The notes below the pieces were generated by a model, which saw nothing but the letters and a program-made list of their open reading frames with translations, was not told the origin of the DNA and did not search any database. From assembly GCA_003139695.1 (NCBI GenBank), contig PLJM01000006.1, forward strand, positions 248,001 to 312,000: a DNA stretch of 64,000 nucleotides. The letters run 5' to 3'. Positions within the stretch are counted from its first letter, which is position 1; each line of letters starts with the position of its first letter. Both the position numbers and the translations under genes were made by a program. This DNA is from Candidatus Dormiibacterota bacterium. GTDB taxonomy: Bacteria > Chloroflexota > Dormibacteria > Dormibacterales > Dormibacteraceae. Positions 46,750 through 56,025 of the stretch are shown piece after piece.

Positions 46750-48731
46750 GCGATTCGAGACCGCTTGCTGCTGGCTCGGCGCCGCTGCTTTCCGCTGACG
46801 TAGTCGACCAGCACGTATTCGCCAAGCCGGTCTGGAGACACGAAGAACGCCCGGCCCTTGTTGATGCGCGTCATCTGATTGATGAACTCTGTGAGGTAAG
46901 GGCCGCGCTCCAGCATGAAGGTGTTGATCACCACTCGGTCGCGGGTGCACCGCCGCACCTCACGCAGCGTCTGCTGGATGGTCTTGAACGTCGGCGGATA
47001 TGCGAAGTACGCTCGCCCGTTGTCCTCGAGGTGGGCGGTCGGCTCGCCGTCCGTGATCATGATGATCTGGCGGTTGCCACGGTGCTTCGCAAGCAGTGAG
47101 CGTGCGAGCTGGAACCCGTGCTGCATGTTGGTGCCGTACACGTAGTCGTTGAGCGCGAGCTGCGGCAACGTCTGCGGCTTCAGCTCAACGGCGTAGTTGG
47201 AGAAACCCACCACGTAAAGCGAGTCACGCGGGTATTGGCTCCGGATCAGAGAGTCGAGCGCTATTGCCACCTTCTTGGCGGCAAGGAAGCAGCCTCGCAG
47301 AAACATCGACCGGCTCATGTCGATCATCAAGACCGTCGACGCCTGCGTCACGTGCTCGGTGCGATGCACCACGAAGTCCTTCGCTTCCATCTTCAATGGC
47401 AGCTTTGGACCTTCCCGCACGAGCGAGTTGAACAGCGTCTCCTTGAGGTCGAGCAGGAACGGGTCGCCGTACTCGTATTCCTTGAGCTCGTCCGACGCGT
47501 CGTTGCCAAGGCCGCCGCGCCACAGCTGGTGCTGTCCCATGCGCGTCTTCTTGAGCTGGTCGAAGATGTCGCGCAGCGCCGACTGGCCGATGCGCCGCAT
47601 GCCCCTTGGGGTGAGCTCCATGCGCCGGCCCTTGCGCTCTACGTAGCCCGCCTTCTCGAGCATCTCGGTCAACTTGCGCAGCTGGTCGATTGCCTGCCTG
47701 GCCTCGTCCCCGAGCAGCTGCTGCGCCAGCGATCGGTCCACGTCGTCGGGCCGGAAGCTGCCGCGCTCCAGCTGCGATTCGAGGCGATCCATCTGCTGGA
47801 GGCGCTCCATGAGACCCATTGCCTCCCCCATCGACAGGGGATCTTCGCCGAAGAAGGGGTACCGCTCCGTCAGCTCGGAGGGCGGCATCATCGCCTGCAT
47901 GAAGCCCGAGAGCCTGGCGAGCTCGAGGCGGAGCGAATCGTCCTGTAGAAGCGCATCCATCATCTGATGCAGCTCCTCGCGTGCTTCGGGGCTCATGCTC
48001 TGGAGCAAGGACTGCATCTGGGCCATCTGCCGCTGCAGGTGCTCGAGCAGCTCGTCGAGGCTGTTGATTCCAGGCGGGAACATGTCGCCGAAGCGCTCCA
48101 TGAACCCGTTGAAGTCAGGCGTCCGTCCCTCCATTCGCTGCTCGAGCATCTTGTTCAGCTCGCGCACCATGTCGCGGACTCGCGTCAGGTCCTCGCCCTG
48201 CATCTGCTGAATCGAGCCCTTCATGCCCTGGAACATCTGGTCGACCATCTGCTTCTGCAGGCCCTGCATGAGCTCCTCGAACTTCTGGCGGGCCTCGTCG
48301 TCGACGAACTCGTAATCGCGCAAGCCCTTGACCTGGCCGCCAAGATCGTCCGGCAGCCGGTCCAGCTGCTCGTTTCGCTGCCGCGCGATGCGCTCCATCA
48401 GCTTCTTCGCGTCGGCGGTCTCCGATTCGTTCACGCGGCGCTCGATTCCCTTCTTCTCGGTATCGATCACCTCCTGCACCTTTTCGCGCAGCTGCTCCAC
48501 CGTCGAGTCAAGGTTGTAGCGGCTGAGCTCACGCTCGCGCGCCTCGCGCAGCTGCTTGAGCAGCTGCTCGAGCCCAGGCATGTTCGGCGATCCCCATCGA
48601 AGCAGCCGCTGGAGGGCCGCATTCAGGTCGCCGTAGTTCATCAAGTCATCCGAGAGCGCATCGAGCACGTCTCCGGCGTCGAGGTCTTCCAGCCGTTGGG
48701 TCCCGTCCCAACGCGAGTACCGGAACTTCAC
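46746..48731 (-). CDS. large VWA-domain protein
   Basis: A 661-residue protein with a long helical, coiled-coil N-terminal region (about residues 40-420; LEQLLKQLREARERELSRYN, many Met/Gln-rich helices) and a C-terminal von Willebrand A domain starting near 465. The MIDAS motif is DMSRSM (DxSxS, about residue 474), with T in GTNMQHG and D in ITDGEPT supplying the other positions. In many bacteria this type works with a MoxR/ChlI AAA+ ATPase in metal or protein-complex assembly; no ATPase is in the window. It ends overlapping the neighbouring convergent gene by four bases. Confidence 0.82.
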   Translation of the reverse strand: MKFRYSRWDGTQRLEDLDAGDVLDALSDDLMNYGDLNAALQRLLRWGSPNMPGLEQLLKQLREARERELSRYNLDSTVEQLREKVQEVIDTEKKGIERRVNESETADAKKLMERIARQRNEQLDRLPDDLGGQVKGLRDYEFVDDEARQKFEELMQGLQKQMVDQMFQGMKGSIQQMQGEDLTRVRDMVRELNKMLEQRMEGRTPDFNGFMERFGDMFPPGINSLDELLEHLQRQMAQMQSLLQSMSPEAREELHQMMDALLQDDSLRLELARLSGFMQAMMPPSELTERYPFFGEDPLSMGEAMGLMERLQQMDRLESQLERGSFRPDDVDRSLAQQLLGDEARQAIDQLRKLTEMLEKAGYVERKGRRMELTPRGMRRIGQSALRDIFDQLKKTRMGQHQLWRGGLGNDASDELKEYEYGDPFLLDLKETLFNSLVREGPKLPLKMEAKDFVVHRTEHVTQASTVLMIDMSRSMFLRGCFLAAKKVAIALDSLIRSQYPRDSLYVVGFSNYAVELKPQTLPQLALNDYVYGTNMQHGFQLARSLLAKHRGNRQIIMITDGEPTAHLEDNGRAYFAYPPTFKTIQQTLREVRRCTRDRVVINTFMLERGPYLTEFINQMTRINKGRAFFVSPDRLGEYVLVDYVSGKQRRRASSKRSRIA

Positions 48732-50038
48732 GGGATCACGCTAGCAGGCCTCCAACCTCCAAGCGATTTCTCGATGGCACGGGCGGCGCTCAATGCGATG
48801 TCGTCGCACCAGTTGCGCGCCACCAGCTGCACCCCGATCGGCAGGCCATCGGGTGAGGTGCCGGCACGGACCACAGCACAAGGATTGCCGCCAAGGCTGT
48901 ACGGGATCGTGTAGCTGAACTGGTCCTCGAGCTTCGACTTGGCCCCGTAGGCTGGCGCCGGGCCGGCGGCGACCGGGCTGAGGATCAGGTCGTAGTCCGC
49001 CATGAAAGCTAGGAGGCTGCTCCGGAAGCCGTCCCAGCGGAGGAACAGCCGCTCTGTGGCGATGCGCTTACGCCCCCAGTAGCCCAGCGTCACCTCTCGC
49101 GCTTCGTCGAGGCCCGGCGGCCGCGCCTGCGTAACCTTGCAGCCGGCCTTCTGCAGAGCGTTTGACGCAGCCCTGACGGCGGCCGTGGTCGCCTTCGTGG
49201 GCCTGGTGATGCCATCGTCGGCGTACCAGGCAACCTTCAGTCCTTTGAGGGCGCCCATGCGCCTGGCCATGGGCATCGGAATCACGCCTGAGTCGATGCC
49301 GTCAGGGCCGGCCAGGATTGGCAGCAAGAGCCACAGGTCGTCGACAAAGCGCGCCATCGGCCCAACCTGGCTGCGGGGGTCGGTGAGCCCGCCGACCAGC
49401 TCATAACCACCCGTGCTCGGAACGCGGCCGGCGGTTGGCTTGAGCGCGGCAATCCCACAGAAATGCGCCGGCAGCCGGATGCTGCCCCCGGAGTCGCTGC
49501 CGATTCCGATCGGCGATCCCCCGGCAGCGATGATCGCGGCCTCACCGCTGCTGCTGCCCCCGGGCGACCGCTGGAGGTTGTAGGGGTTTCGCGTGCCGCC
49601 GTGCATCGAGTTGGCGCTGTCGTCGCCGATGCCGCCGGGCGGGCAATTCGTCTTGCCGATCATGATCGCGCCAGCGGCTCGCATCCGCGCCACCACCGTG
49701 GCATCCCGCGTCGGGACGTTCTCCGCGAGCTTGCGCAACCCAGCCGTCGTGACCACGCCGGCGGTGTCGAAGATGTCCTTCACCGTAAATGGCACGCCGT
49801 GGAGGGGGCCGAGCTTCGCGCCGCGCGAAATGTGGCGGTCGGCGGCTCGGGCCTGGATCAGCGCTTTGTGCCCTTCAGTGCGCACAACGGCGTTCAGATG
49901 AGGGTTGATCGCACCGATCTGCTCTATGTGCGCGCTGACAATCTCCTCCGACGAGATCCGCCCCGACCTGATGGCCTTCGCCATCCACGTGGCGGAGGCC
50001 CCGATTACGTTTCTCCGGCGGCGGCGCCTCTTCGCCAC
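48728..50038 (-). CDS. amidase signature enzyme (GatA-like)
   Basis: A 436-residue amidase-signature hydrolase. The Ser-cisSer-Lys triad lies in VPFTVKDIFDTAG (Lys near residue 86), SPGGSSSGEAAIIAAG and GSDSGGSIRLPAHFCGIAALKPT (shown in part). The Lys and both Ser are conserved. It could be an amidase or a GatA paralogue, but gatB/gatC are not adjacent. The start is ATG at 50038; the stop overlaps the ATG of the VWA gene by four bases. Confidence 0.88.
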   Translation of the reverse strand: MAKRRRRRRNVIGASATWMAKAIRSGRISSEEIVSAHIEQIGAINPHLNAVVRTEGHKALIQARAADRHISRGAKLGPLHGVPFTVKDIFDTAGVVTTAGLRKLAENVPTRDATVVARMRAAGAIMIGKTNCPPGGIGDDSANSMHGGTRNPYNLQRSPGGSSSGEAAIIAAGGSPIGIGSDSGGSIRLPAHFCGIAALKPTAGRVPSTGGYELVGGLTDPRSQVGPMARFVDDLWLLLPILAGPDGIDSGVIPMPMARRMGALKGLKVAWYADDGITRPTKATTAAVRAASNALQKAGCKVTQARPPGLDEAREVTLGYWGRKRIATERLFLRWDGFRSSLLAFMADYDLILSPVAAGPAPAYGAKSKLEDQFSYTIPYSLGGNPCAVVRAGTSPDGLPIGVQLVARNWCDDIALSAARAIEKSLGGWRPASVIP

Positions 50039-50039
50039 T

Positions 50040-50750
50040 TCAGACGACGTCGCCGGGCTTGATGTCGAGGACTTGCACCCCTGAGCCCACGAGCTCCTGC
50101 AGGGTGCTCGGCCGGCCGGCCAATGCCGGAAAGGTGCCGAAGTGCATCGGCACGACTGTCTTCACGCCGAGCAGAGCCACCGCCTTAGCCGCGCGCTCGG
50201 GACCCATCGTATAAAAGTCGCCGATGGGCAAAAACGCCACATCGAACTTGCCCAGCTCCGCGATGAGAGCCATGTCCCCGAAGACGTCCGTGTCGCCGGC
50301 GAAGTAGACCGTGAATCCGTTCTCGAACTCGATCACCAGGCCGTGCGCATTCCCGCCATAGACGATGTGGTCGCCGTCAGTGATGCCACACGAGTGCTCC
50401 GCGTGAACCAGCGTCACCTTGATGCCGTCGACCTCGATGGTGCCGCCGGTGTTGCCTCCGATCAGGGTCGACGCGTCAACGCCTTTCGAGCCCAGCCAGC
50501 TCGTGATCTCGAAGTTGCTGACGATCTTAGGCTTGTGTGCCTTGGCGATCTCGAGCGCGTCGTGAACGTGATCGAAATGGCCGTGGGTGATGAACATGAG
50601 GTCGCACTTGTCGACCTTCTTCAATTTCTCGGGAGCGACCGGATTGTTCATGACCCAGGGGTCGATGATGATTTCCTTCCACTTGGCGCTTCGGACTTTC
50701 CAGGTCCCGTGGCCCACCCACGTGAAGCTGACCTCGGCGTTCAGCGGCAT
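50040..50750 (-). CDS. UPF0173 metal-dependent hydrolase (MBL fold)
   Basis: A 236-residue MBL-fold hydrolase of the UPF0173/YtkL type. WVGHGTWKV, ITHGHFDHVHD (HxHxDH, about residues 55-65), HAEHSCG, FAGDTDVFGD and VVPMHFGTFP are the expected ligand motifs. Substrate unknown; the family is widespread. ATG at 50750; 12 bp separate it from the glycosyltransferase stop, so transcription is probably shared. Confidence 0.86.
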   Translation of the reverse strand: MPLNAEVSFTWVGHGTWKVRSAKWKEIIIDPWVMNNPVAPEKLKKVDKCDLMFITHGHFDHVHDALEIAKAHKPKIVSNFEITSWLGSKGVDASTLIGGNTGGTIEVDGIKVTLVHAEHSCGITDGDHIVYGGNAHGLVIEFENGFTVYFAGDTDVFGDMALIAELGKFDVAFLPIGDFYTMGPERAAKAVALLGVKTVVPMHFGTFPALAGRPSTLQELVGSGVQVLDIKPGDVV

Positions 50751-50762
50751 ACGTTTCCTCCC

Positions 50763-52007
50763 TCACTCAGAACGCGAGGTCGATGAGACCTCTAAACGGA
50801 AAAGGCGATTCTCCCATAGCGCCAACACGAAGACCCCAATTGCGGCGACAGTCCACAGGTTCGGAAAGATCAGGTCGCAAGGCTGGCGGTAGAACCCGAG
50901 CAAGCACAGACCCAGGAGGCCGAGGGTCAGCCAACGCCGCCTCTCGATCGCACGCGCCGCGACCAGCAAGACGACCGGCAGGAGCGGCAGCCACTGGTAG
51001 GGCCAAACCTCGTTCGGGATCAACGCCCCAAGCGCGAAACCGAGGGCCATGCCGTATGCGGGGTTCCAACCGCTGCGCCATGAGGCCCATGCCGCCCCCG
51101 CCGCAAACAGCACCGCGCTCGCATAAGACAGGATGAGGGCGAGCGAAGCCAGGTGCAGGGGGGACGTCACCAGGACGTAGCCACTGCCGCTCGGCACCAG
51201 GTAAGGCTCTCCGCCAATCGTACGGGCGAACAACGTGCGCACCGAGTCGTAAGCGCAGTCGGAGTTGTGCGAGGCGAGCGATGGCAAAAGCACGTGCTGG
51301 AAATAGAAGGCGGCGCCGCCGAGGCCCAGGGGGACGAAGCTCAGCCCGCTGACGGCCACCACCACCACGCCAAGAGCCAGTGCGTAGCGGATGCGGTGGG
51401 CAGGTCGTGTACCAATCACCATCGCGGCGGGGTAATACTTCAGGGCTGCGACAAGGCCGCCGACCGCGCCCGCCAGAAAGGGCCGGCTTGACTCGAACCA
51501 GATCGAGGCCATCGCCCCGAGCAGGATCACGCCGCCACGCTGGCCCGCGCTTATGTCGGCGAACAGAGGTGGGAAGTACGCGGCGATCAGCCAGAACGCC
51601 GGCTGCGCCAAGCGGTTGGTGATCCCGAGCCTGCGGTAAAGGAGCAGCAGGGCGCCAAGTACCGCCAGCGCATCGATCGCTGTCCACACCTCGACGCCCA
51701 CGCTCTGTGGCAACAGCGCGATGGGCACCGCGAGGAGCGCGACCGGAGGCGGGCTCACGAACGCGGCAAGGGTGCCCGGCGGGGCGATGACGTGGGTCTG
51801 GGCGATATAAGCGGCGGCCGCGTCATAAAGATGTGAAGGGTCGGTGAGATAGGCGCGAGCGCCCTCCCACATGCCCTCTGCGTCGGGGCGCCGCGGCACG
51901 AGTGCGGAGAGCACGAGCACGCGAAGCCAGAACACTCCGGCGAGCGCCCAGTAGAGCGCCGGCCGCGACAGGATCTCGGCGGCTGCCTGTCTGAGGCGGC
52001 TCAGCAC
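50763..52007 (-). CDS. GT87-type (DUF2029) polyprenol-sugar glycosyltransferase
   Basis: A polytopic membrane protein of about 414 residues with 9-10 hydrophobic segments, same family as the protein at 38386. DPSHLYD (about residue 56) is the shared signature; FPPLFADISAGQRGG and AALKYYPAAMVI fit GT-C transferases, where a Lys-Tyr-Tyr-Pro loop is common. It probably adds a sugar to an envelope glycan. The GTG at 52007 is chosen because TATGGT lies exactly seven bases upstream; the frame is open further upstream, but it would run into the divergent gene. Confidence 0.72.
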   Translation of the reverse strand: MLSRLRQAAAEILSRPALYWALAGVFWLRVLVLSALVPRRPDAEGMWEGARAYLTDPSHLYDAAAAYIAQTHVIAPPGTLAAFVSPPPVALLAVPIALLPQSVGVEVWTAIDALAVLGALLLLYRRLGITNRLAQPAFWLIAAYFPPLFADISAGQRGGVILLGAMASIWFESSRPFLAGAVGGLVAALKYYPAAMVIGTRPAHRIRYALALGVVVVAVSGLSFVPLGLGGAAFYFQHVLLPSLASHNSDCAYDSVRTLFARTIGGEPYLVPSGSGYVLVTSPLHLASLALILSYASAVLFAAGAAWASWRSGWNPAYGMALGFALGALIPNEVWPYQWLPLLPVVLLVAARAIERRRWLTLGLLGLCLLGFYRQPCDLIFPNLWTVAAIGVFVLALWENRLFRLEVSSTSRSE

Positions 52008-52013
52008 GGCGCC

Positions 52014-52020
52014 TACCATA
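52014..52020. promoter_or_regulatory. shared divergent leaderless -10 box
   Basis: ACCATA-centred box: on the plus strand TACCAT (52014-52019) is seven bases before the ATG at 52027; on the minus strand TATGGT (52020-52015) is seven bases before the GTG at 52007. The two promoters overlap by five bases, so only one RNA polymerase can occupy the site at a time. Confidence 0.6.
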
Positions 52021-52026
52021 TGCCGT

Positions 52027-53664
52027 ATGGCCGCCCGCAGACCGAAAAGCCTCACGCCAGTACGGCGCACAGCGCCCGCGATAGAGGGAGTCGAGGCGCC
52101 GGAGCGCATCGCGACCACCGTTTCTGAGCAGAAGATCAACCAGTACCGCAAGCGCCGATACCAGGCGTTGCATGCGGACACGGCGGCGGCAAATAAGCGG
52201 CGCGCCACCGGCAAGGCGACCGCTCGCGAGCGCATCGAGATGCTGCTGGACGAAGGCTCATTCGTGGAGCTCGACGTCTTCGCGACGCACCGCGCGCAAG
52301 GCTTTGGGATGGAGGACCGGCGAATCGCCGGGGATGGTGTGGTGGCCGGGTTCGGCGAGATCGACCGCCGTCCGGTGGCCGTCTACGCGTACGACGCCAC
52401 CGTCTACGGCGGCTCGCTGGGCGAGGTGACGGCCGAGAAGATCGTCAAGGTGCAGGAGCTCGCGCTGCGCAACCGGGTGCCCATCATCGGGATCAACGAC
52501 TCGGGCGGCGCACGGATCCAGGAGGGCGTGGTGGCCCTTGCCGGTTACGCCGACATCTTTTATCGCAACGTGCGCTCTTCAGGTGTGATCCCGCAGATCA
52601 GCGTCATCGCCGGTCCCTGCACAGGTGGCGCGGTCTACTCGCCGGCCATCACGGATTTCATCTTCATCGTCGCCGGCCAGGGGTACATGTTCATCACCGG
52701 ACCAGAGGTGATCCGCGTCGTCACCGGCGAGAAAGTCTCGTTCGACGAGCTGGGCGGCGGCGACGTCCACAACGCGACCTCCGGCGTGGCGCACTTTCTG
52801 CCGAAGACCGAGGTGGCGTGCGCAGCCGGCGTCCGCAAGCTGCTCTCTTACCTGCCATCGAGCAACGGCGAGCGACCGCCGTTCGTGCCGACGACCGACG
52901 ACCCGGAGCGGGCCGACCCCGAGCTGCAGACGATTGTGCCGGAGGCGCCGAACAAGCCGTACGACATGCGCCATGTCGTCTCCCGCGTGCTCGACGACCG
53001 CGAATTCTTCGAGGTCCAGCCCTTCTTCGCACCGAACATCGTGGTCGGGCTCGGCCGGCTGGGTGGCCACGTCGTGGGCATCGTGGGCAACCAGCCCAAG
53101 GTGCTGGCCGGAGCCATCGACATCAACGCCTCGGTCAAGGCTGCCCGCTTCATCCGTTTCTGCGACGCCTTCGGCATTCCGATCATCTCCTTCGTCGACG
53201 TGCCGGGCTATCTGCCCGGACGCGACCAGGAGCACGGCGGGATCATCCGCCACGGCGCCAAGCTCCTTTACGCGTACGCGGAGGCGACTGTTCCCAAGCT
53301 GACGGTCATCACGCGCAAGGACTACGGCGGGGCTTACTGCGTGATGTCGCCCAAGCAGATGGGGGCCGATTTGAATCTGGCGTGGCCCACCGCGGAGATT
53401 GCGGTGATGGGCCCCGAGGCGGCGGTCAACATCATCTACAAGCGAGATCTCGCGGCGACTCCGGACCCTGGCGGCCGGCGCAAGGAGCTCGTCGCCGAGT
53501 ACACCGCGCGATTCGCCAACCCTTACGTGGCAGCCGAGCGCGGATACATCGACGACGTGATCGAGCCGCGCGAGACGCGGCGTGAGCTGTTGCGGGGCCT
53601 GGAGCTGTGCCTGCGAAAGACGGTGGAACGGCCACCGAGAAAGCACGGGAACATTCCGCTATAA
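52027..53664 (+). CDS. propionyl-CoA-type carboxylase beta subunit
   Basis: A 545-residue carboxyltransferase beta subunit. The N-terminal half contains GINDSGGARIQEGVVAL and IAGPCTGGAVYSPAITDF (acyl-CoA oxyanion Gly-Gly), and the C-terminal half FVDVPGYLPGRDQEHGG and RKDYGGAYCVM (biotin site). This set and the length are those of PccB/AccD5-type enzymes, as in mycobacterial acyl-CoA carboxylases. A second, more distant beta subunit is at 12010. No biotin carboxylase gene lies nearby. The ATG has a leaderless box at the standard distance. Confidence 0.94.
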   Translation: MAARRPKSLTPVRRTAPAIEGVEAPERIATTVSEQKINQYRKRRYQALHADTAAANKRRATGKATARERIEMLLDEGSFVELDVFATHRAQGFGMEDRRIAGDGVVAGFGEIDRRPVAVYAYDATVYGGSLGEVTAEKIVKVQELALRNRVPIIGINDSGGARIQEGVVALAGYADIFYRNVRSSGVIPQISVIAGPCTGGAVYSPAITDFIFIVAGQGYMFITGPEVIRVVTGEKVSFDELGGGDVHNATSGVAHFLPKTEVACAAGVRKLLSYLPSSNGERPPFVPTTDDPERADPELQTIVPEAPNKPYDMRHVVSRVLDDREFFEVQPFFAPNIVVGLGRLGGHVVGIVGNQPKVLAGAIDINASVKAARFIRFCDAFGIPIISFVDVPGYLPGRDQEHGGIIRHGAKLLYAYAEATVPKLTVITRKDYGGAYCVMSPKQMGADLNLAWPTAEIAVMGPEAAVNIIYKRDLAATPDPGGRRKELVAEYTARFANPYVAAERGYIDDVIEPRETRRELLRGLELCLRKTVERPPRKHGNIPL

Positions 53665-53685
53665 CGGCCGGTCTTCGACCCGCCT

Positions 53686-53856
53686 TATGAGAGAAGACCC
53701 AGATGGTCTTCTCTCATCGCCGGGCGCTTCGCGCGCGGCTGCTCTTATTCCGGTATATCGATGGGACTTTTTTAGACGACCGGCTCCTCGCTGCGCTTGG
53801 CGACGCAGGAGACAAAGTAATGGCCGTGGGAACCCCGGCCAACCCCGCCACGCTAG
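53686..53856 (+). repeat. dispersed structured 3'-UTR repeat, copy E
   Basis: Begins 21 bp after the stop of the carboxylase gene. Hairpin 1 (53687-53699 with 53705-53717, 13-bp perfect stem) and the following 36 bases are identical to copy A. The middle hairpin is CTCCT/AGGAG with a different sequence from the other copies. Hairpin 3 (GGCCgtGGG/CCCcGGCC) has mismatches. Confidence 0.9.
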
Positions 53857-53878
53857 CTCGGATGAGGTTGAGCGCCAT

Positions 53879-55894
53879 CTATGTGGGCTTTGCCGAAATC
53901 GGCGGGACCGTCGACAAGGCAGAACGCCTGACACGCTCTGACCGCTTGCAGAACTCGTCGACCGTGCCGATCAACTCGGCTGCGGACCACGTCAACGGTG
54001 ACACGGAGAGCGGGGCGCCCGTGTTGGGGTCGAGCTGCTCGGAAAGCAAGCCTCCAGGCAGCTGGTGGGCGACCACCCAGTTGATAATCTCGCGCGCGGG
54101 CTTGAGGTCGTGGGCTGTCTTGGCGGTGGCAATGTACCACTGGGCCATCCAAAGCGTGCAGATGAACCACGGGTTGCCAGGTACCTTCTTGGTGTCAGGG
54201 TCGACTTTGAAGTAGTAGTCGTCCTGGTAGCGGGCGAAGCCGCCGGCCGGACCGCGATTGGCAAGGTCCTCGCCGATGGCTTTCATCGTTTGCACGATGC
54301 GCGCCTCGTCCGGCGAGTACATCCCGAACCGCCAGAGACCACAGATCGCGCTGTCGTTGACCATGTCGACGGTCAGCGTGCCGTCCTCCTCGACCGCGAT
54401 CCTGCGCGCAAACCGGCCGAGGTCTGGGCTGTAAAGGCAAGCGTCGGCGGCCTCGCGCAACCTGTCCGCTGCGTCGCGATACCGCACGACGCTGGCGACG
54501 TCGCCGAACAGCTCGGCAAAGCTGCGGGCGGCGTCCAGCCCGCCCCAGACAGCGCCGACGGTGAAAGCGTGGACGCCCCAACGCTCCTCCCAAAGATCCC
54601 ATGACGGCTTGATGAGGCCGTTCCGCCCGTCGACGTACGCGACCATCCAGTCTGCGGCCGGCACGACGAGAGTGGTGTAGAGCCCGACGATGAAATCCAG
54701 GTTGCGGTGAATCCTGTAGTGCTGCCACAGCGCCCAGATGACCAGGCCAGTCTCGTCCTCCTGGATGGGCAGGGTGATGTTTCCGGCGCGGTCGACCCAA
54801 GGCAGCCATGAGCTGCCCGGCAAACCGTAGGCCGTGTACTTGTGAAGGAAGAACCCCTCTTCGACCAGGCACTGCTGGCAGTAGGTGAAAAAGTTCCGCG
54901 TCACATCCTCGTGGCCGGCACGGTCCAGGGCATTCGCAACCAGGGCCCCGTCTCTGGGCCACGCGTACGCATACGTGTCGCGAGCGAACTTGGTGATGTC
55001 GAAGTCGGTGGCCGCGATGATCGCCCCGTGATTGTCGACGTGCGTCCGGGCAGTAAGGATCGAGCGGCGGTAGAGCTTCGTCACCTCTCCGCCAAGCTCC
55101 TCGTCGATGTGCCGGTGGTCTTTCTCGGACCACACCTGCCAGTAGGTGAGGGTGCGTCCCAGGTATGTGTCGGGCCCTTTGCCGATGATCAGCTCCTGGC
55201 CGTACACGGTCACCTCGCTCAGCCGCGCGCCCATGCATACCCAGTGCGTGACAGCGCAAGTACCGCCCGGCGCGACCGGTACGAGGTTGAAACCGACCGT
55301 GCAGTCGACAGAGCCCTGCTCGATCGGATTTCTGCCGAGTTCGCCGTCCTGGGCATCGACCCATGTCCCGGCGAGGGCGCCGCCCTTCTTGCCATTCGCC
55401 CACGTGTCGATGCCAAAACCGGGCCCCGCATCCCCGCCGACAAGAAAGTAGCGATTCGCCTTGTACGCGATGACCGCTTTATGACGCGGGTCGTAGGCAA
55501 CTGTGTTGCCGAGGTCCGTGCCCTCGATGTACCAGTCGTAATGGAAGAAGACGCGCCCGGTGTTAAAGCCCGTCTCGCTCGACACCTCGACGTTCCGGAT
55601 GAACCAGTTGCGCGCCAGGTCGACGAAGTCCTCGAACTTGACAGTGATCCCCAGGCGCGGATTCTTGAGGGTGACCGAGGTGACGAGCGAGTCCTCCGCA
55701 TAACCGAGCTGCCGCTCCCAGCCAGGGTCTTCGACCCACGCGAACTTGCCGTCGATGAAGAAGCCCGTACGGCACACGTTGCCCATGGTCTGGTTGGCGT
55801 CGCCGACCCGCGGAAAGTACATGTCGCGAACCGAATAGTTGGCGTCGAAGCCCACGAGCACGTTGCCATTTCCGACGACGAGGCTTCTAGGCAC
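53879..55894 (-). CDS. glycoside hydrolase family 15 (glucoamylase-like)
   Basis: A 671-residue GH15 enzyme. The N-terminal beta-sandwich domain (to about 270) is followed by an (alpha/alpha)6 barrel: YAWPRDGALVANALDRAG, FLHKYTAYGLPGSSW, IQEDETGLVIWAL and GLIKPSWDLWEERWGVHAFT (catalytic acid near ETGL/EERW regions; GH15 uses two Glu). It likely hydrolyses alpha-glucans or trehalose-like substrates inside the cell, since no signal peptide is seen. GTG at 55894. Substrate range (starch, maltooligosaccharide, trehalose) cannot be told from sequence. Confidence 0.88.
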   Translation of the reverse strand: MPRSLVVGNGNVLVGFDANYSVRDMYFPRVGDANQTMGNVCRTGFFIDGKFAWVEDPGWERQLGYAEDSLVTSVTLKNPRLGITVKFEDFVDLARNWFIRNVEVSSETGFNTGRVFFHYDWYIEGTDLGNTVAYDPRHKAVIAYKANRYFLVGGDAGPGFGIDTWANGKKGGALAGTWVDAQDGELGRNPIEQGSVDCTVGFNLVPVAPGGTCAVTHWVCMGARLSEVTVYGQELIIGKGPDTYLGRTLTYWQVWSEKDHRHIDEELGGEVTKLYRRSILTARTHVDNHGAIIAATDFDITKFARDTYAYAWPRDGALVANALDRAGHEDVTRNFFTYCQQCLVEEGFFLHKYTAYGLPGSSWLPWVDRAGNITLPIQEDETGLVIWALWQHYRIHRNLDFIVGLYTTLVVPAADWMVAYVDGRNGLIKPSWDLWEERWGVHAFTVGAVWGGLDAARSFAELFGDVASVVRYRDAADRLREAADACLYSPDLGRFARRIAVEEDGTLTVDMVNDSAICGLWRFGMYSPDEARIVQTMKAIGEDLANRGPAGGFARYQDDYYFKVDPDTKKVPGNPWFICTLWMAQWYIATAKTAHDLKPAREIINWVVAHQLPGGLLSEQLDPNTGAPLSVSPLTWSAAELIGTVDEFCKRSERVRRSALSTVPPISAKPT

Positions 55895-56025
55895 GCTTTC
55901 GGCTCAATCGTACTCGCGGTACTCGACCCGGCACCCACGGATGCCCTTAACAAGCACACTTCCCTACTTGCGCCTGCCCGCTTACAATCGCCGAAACGTC
56001 ACAGCACTAAACGGAGCACAACGTC

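Noticed and set aside
47118-48914. Two long plus-strand frames opposite the VWA gene, rich in Leu/His/Gln
   Set aside because: They mirror the Gln/Glu/Leu-rich coiled coil on the minus strand; no signal peptide, domain or ribosome-binding site.
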